Below, piece by piece: positions 62,699-64,000 of a stretch of DNA of 64,000 nucleotides. The first letter of the stretch is position 1. Every line of letters starts with the position of its first letter. The notes beneath the pieces were generated by a model that ran no database searches, was not told the DNA's origin, and saw nothing but the letters and a program-made list of their open reading frames with translations. The translations under genes were made by a program, and so were the position numbers. Source of the stretch: Nostocoides sp. Soil756 (lineage in GTDB: Bacteria > Actinomycetota > Actinomycetes > Actinomycetales > Dermatophilaceae); NCBI RefSeq assembly GCF_001428065.1, contig NZ_LMSE01000003.1, forward strand, positions 246,120 through 310,119, in the 5' to 3' direction.

Positions 62699-63793
62699 TC
62701 AGGCCAGGCGGGTGAGCCAGCCGTGGGTGTCCTCGGCCCGCCCGTACTGCACGTCGAGCAGGGCCGAGCGGATGGCGCGGGTGACCTCGCCCCCCTCGTC
62801 GCCGGCGGTCGACGGGGCCGACCCGCCCTCCCAGCGCAGCTCGCCCACGGGGGTGACGACGGCCGCGGTGCCGCACGCGAAGATCTCGCGGATGCTGCCG
62901 TCGCGCACGCCCTCCTGCCACTCCTGGATGGGGACGCGGCGCTCCTCGGGCTCGAGGCCGAGGTCCTTGGCGAGCTCGAGGATGGAGCTGCGGGTGACGC
63001 CCTCGAGGATGGTGCCGGTGAGCTCGGGGGTGACGAGCCGGTGGTCGTCGGTGACGAGGAACAGGTTCATCCCACCCAGCTCCTCGATGTAGGTCTGGGT
63101 CGCCGAGTCGAGGAACACGGCCTGGTCGCAACCGTGCTCGATACCCTCGAGCTGGCCGGCGAGCGAGGACGCGTAGTTGCCACCGGTCTTGGCAGCGCCG
63201 GTGCCCCCGACCCCGGCACGGGCGTAGTGCTGCGAGATCCAGAGCGTGACCGGCTTCAGTCCGCCCGAGAAGTACGCCCCGGCGGGTGAGGCGATGACCG
63301 AGTAGGTGACCTCGGCGGCGGGGCGCACGCCGAGGAAGGCCTCGGAGGCGTACATGAAGGGCCGCAGGTACAGGCTGGTCTCGCCGGTGCCGTAGGCCGG
63401 GACCCAGGCCTGGTCGACCTCGACGAGAGCCTTGAGCGAGGCGAGGAAGTCGTCGGTGGGCAGCTCGGGCAGCGCCAGGCGGCGCGCACTGCGCTGCATC
63501 CGCTCGGCGTTGGCCTCGGGGCGGAAGGACCAGACGCTGCCGTCCTCGTGCCGGTAGGCCTTCAGGCCCTCGAAGATCTCCTGCGCGTAGTGCAGCACCG
63601 CCGCGCTGGGCATGATCGTGATCGGGCCGTAGGCGTGGATGCGCCCGTCGTGCCAGCCCTGGTCGCGGGTCCAGGTGGCCGAGGCCATGTGGTCGGTGAA
63701 GTGCACCCCGAAGCCGGGGTTGGCGAGGATCTCGGCGCGCCGCTGCTCGCCGGCCGGGTCGGGTCGACGCTCGAGGGTGAAGCTGAGGCTCAT
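62699..63793 (-). CDS. ilvE: Branched-chain amino acid aminotransferase
   Basis: A 364-residue fold-type IV PLP aminotransferase for the last step of Val, Leu and Ile synthesis. The PLP lysine is in GTGAAKTGGNYASSL (near residue 200), with EIFEGLKAYRHEDGSVWSFRPEANAERM and EELGGMNLFLV as family blocks, and EIFACGTAAVVTPVG near the C-terminus. The ATG at 63793 has AAAGGA about 10 bases upstream. A -10-like TAGCCT lies further upstream. In many actinobacteria it is adjacent to cimA; here about 12.9 kb separates them. Confidence 0.96.
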   Translation of the reverse strand: MSLSFTLERRPDPAGEQRRAEILANPGFGVHFTDHMASATWTRDQGWHDGRIHAYGPITIMPSAAVLHYAQEIFEGLKAYRHEDGSVWSFRPEANAERMQRSARRLALPELPTDDFLASLKALVEVDQAWVPAYGTGETSLYLRPFMYASEAFLGVRPAAEVTYSVIASPAGAYFSGGLKPVTLWISQHYARAGVGGTGAAKTGGNYASSLAGQLEGIEHGCDQAVFLDSATQTYIEELGGMNLFLVTDDHRLVTPELTGTILEGVTRSSILELAKDLGLEPEERRVPIQEWQEGVRDGSIREIFACGTAAVVTPVGELRWEGGSAPSTAGDEGGEVTRAIRSALLDVQYGRAEDTHGWLTRLA

Positions 63794-63847
63794 GGGGGGT
63801 CGGTCCTTTCCTCGGGGAGCAGCGGCGCTCCCCCGCAGGCTACCGGT

Positions 63848-63944
63848 CCTGAACTTTTTCGCCCGGTGCGGGAAGGTTCAGGCTCGCACCGCAACGGTTG
63901 CCCAGCGAGGGTGAAGGTCCCCCCATCGGGCGAAAAAGTTCAGG
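63848..63944. repeat. Long inverted repeat upstream of ilvE
   Basis: CCTGAACTTTTTCGCCCG (63848-63865) and its exact complement (63927-63944) flank 61 bases. A third GTTCAGG lies at 63876-63882. Confidence 0.85.
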
Positions 63945-64000
63945 CGGGGGCGGGGGCCGGGGGCGGGGCGGGGGCGGGGGCGGGGGCGGGGGCCGGGGCC
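63945..64000. repeat. G-rich simple repeat at the right edge
   Basis: About nine runs of GGGGGC or GGGGCC fill the last 56 bases and could form G-quadruplexes. The true extent lies beyond the window. Confidence 0.8.

Overview
The window is very G+C-rich chromosomal DNA from an actinomycete. The evidence is the third-position G/C bias, frequent GTG starts, an HU protein with a histone-like Lys/Ala tail, an F420-pathway cofC gene, a DUF3515 lipoprotein, an NdgR-type IclR regulator divergent from leuCD, and DUF222-HNH and AroQ genes of actinobacterial type. The gene order and the many leaderless genes suggest Micrococcales, possibly the Intrasporangiaceae. That placement is inference, because there is no rRNA here to confirm it. 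I see no prophage, insertion sequence, CRISPR array or rRNA operon.

Layout. 1-2.6 kb: nitrogen control (amtB-glnB-glnD, with likely GlnR sites upstream). 2.7-10.1 kb: DCC-family oxidoreductase, ftsY, an M13 metallopeptidase, a large exported beta-propeller protein, and signal peptidase I. 10.1-16.6 kb: smc, chorismate mutase, acylphosphatase, and a membrane acyltransferase with an SGNH domain. 16.6-25.3 kb: a housekeeping run (mutM, rnc, rpmF, DUF177, coaD, rsmD, recG, a DAK2-domain fatty acid kinase-like gene) with a hemerythrin gene inserted and rpmB divergent. 25.4-33 kb: thiL, a RAM-domain protein, DUF3515, ddl, a transsulfuration-type PLP enzyme, gpsA-plsC, cofC carrying a C-terminal extension, and hupB. 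33.2-40.5 kb: leuCD, the IclR regulator, a short Rossmann protein, a DUF4188/MerR divergent pair, tRNA-Glu(CTC), tRNA-Gln(CTG), a HAD hydrolase and gltX. 40.6-46.5 kb: an accessory-looking stretch (repeat-bearing small ORF, DUF222-HNH protein, aminopeptidase), then a FAH-family hydrolase, an SGNH lipoprotein and a conserved protein of unknown function. 46.8-50.1 kb: an MHS-type transporter, then citramalate synthase behind a transcription attenuator. 50.2-61.8 kb: a ten-gene, one-strand catabolic locus. 61.9-64 kb: a membrane-anchored coiled-coil protein and the branched-chain aminotransferase ilvE.

How the genes work together. leuCD, the IclR regulator, cimA and ilvE all belong to branched-chain amino acid synthesis. 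cimA has a 14-residue leader peptide ending Ile-Ile-Ile-Val, followed by a hairpin and a U-tailed terminator. The 50-62 kb locus joins an APC permease, a choline/ethanolamine-kinase-like protein, a DAO+GcvT oxidoreductase, a FadR-type regulator, a PuuA/GlnA3/GlnA4-type glutamine synthetase homologue, an aldehyde dehydrogenase, an SDR and a PuuD-type hydrolase. This reads as gamma-glutamylation-based catabolism of an amine, probably ethanolamine, choline-derived or a polyamine. Matching dyads before the regulator gene and before the permease gene suggest one regulon.

A recurring signal is a TANNNT-like hexamer 5-8 bases before the start codon at about 17 genes, which points to widespread leaderless transcription. 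All function calls rest on reading motifs and context. No database search was run.
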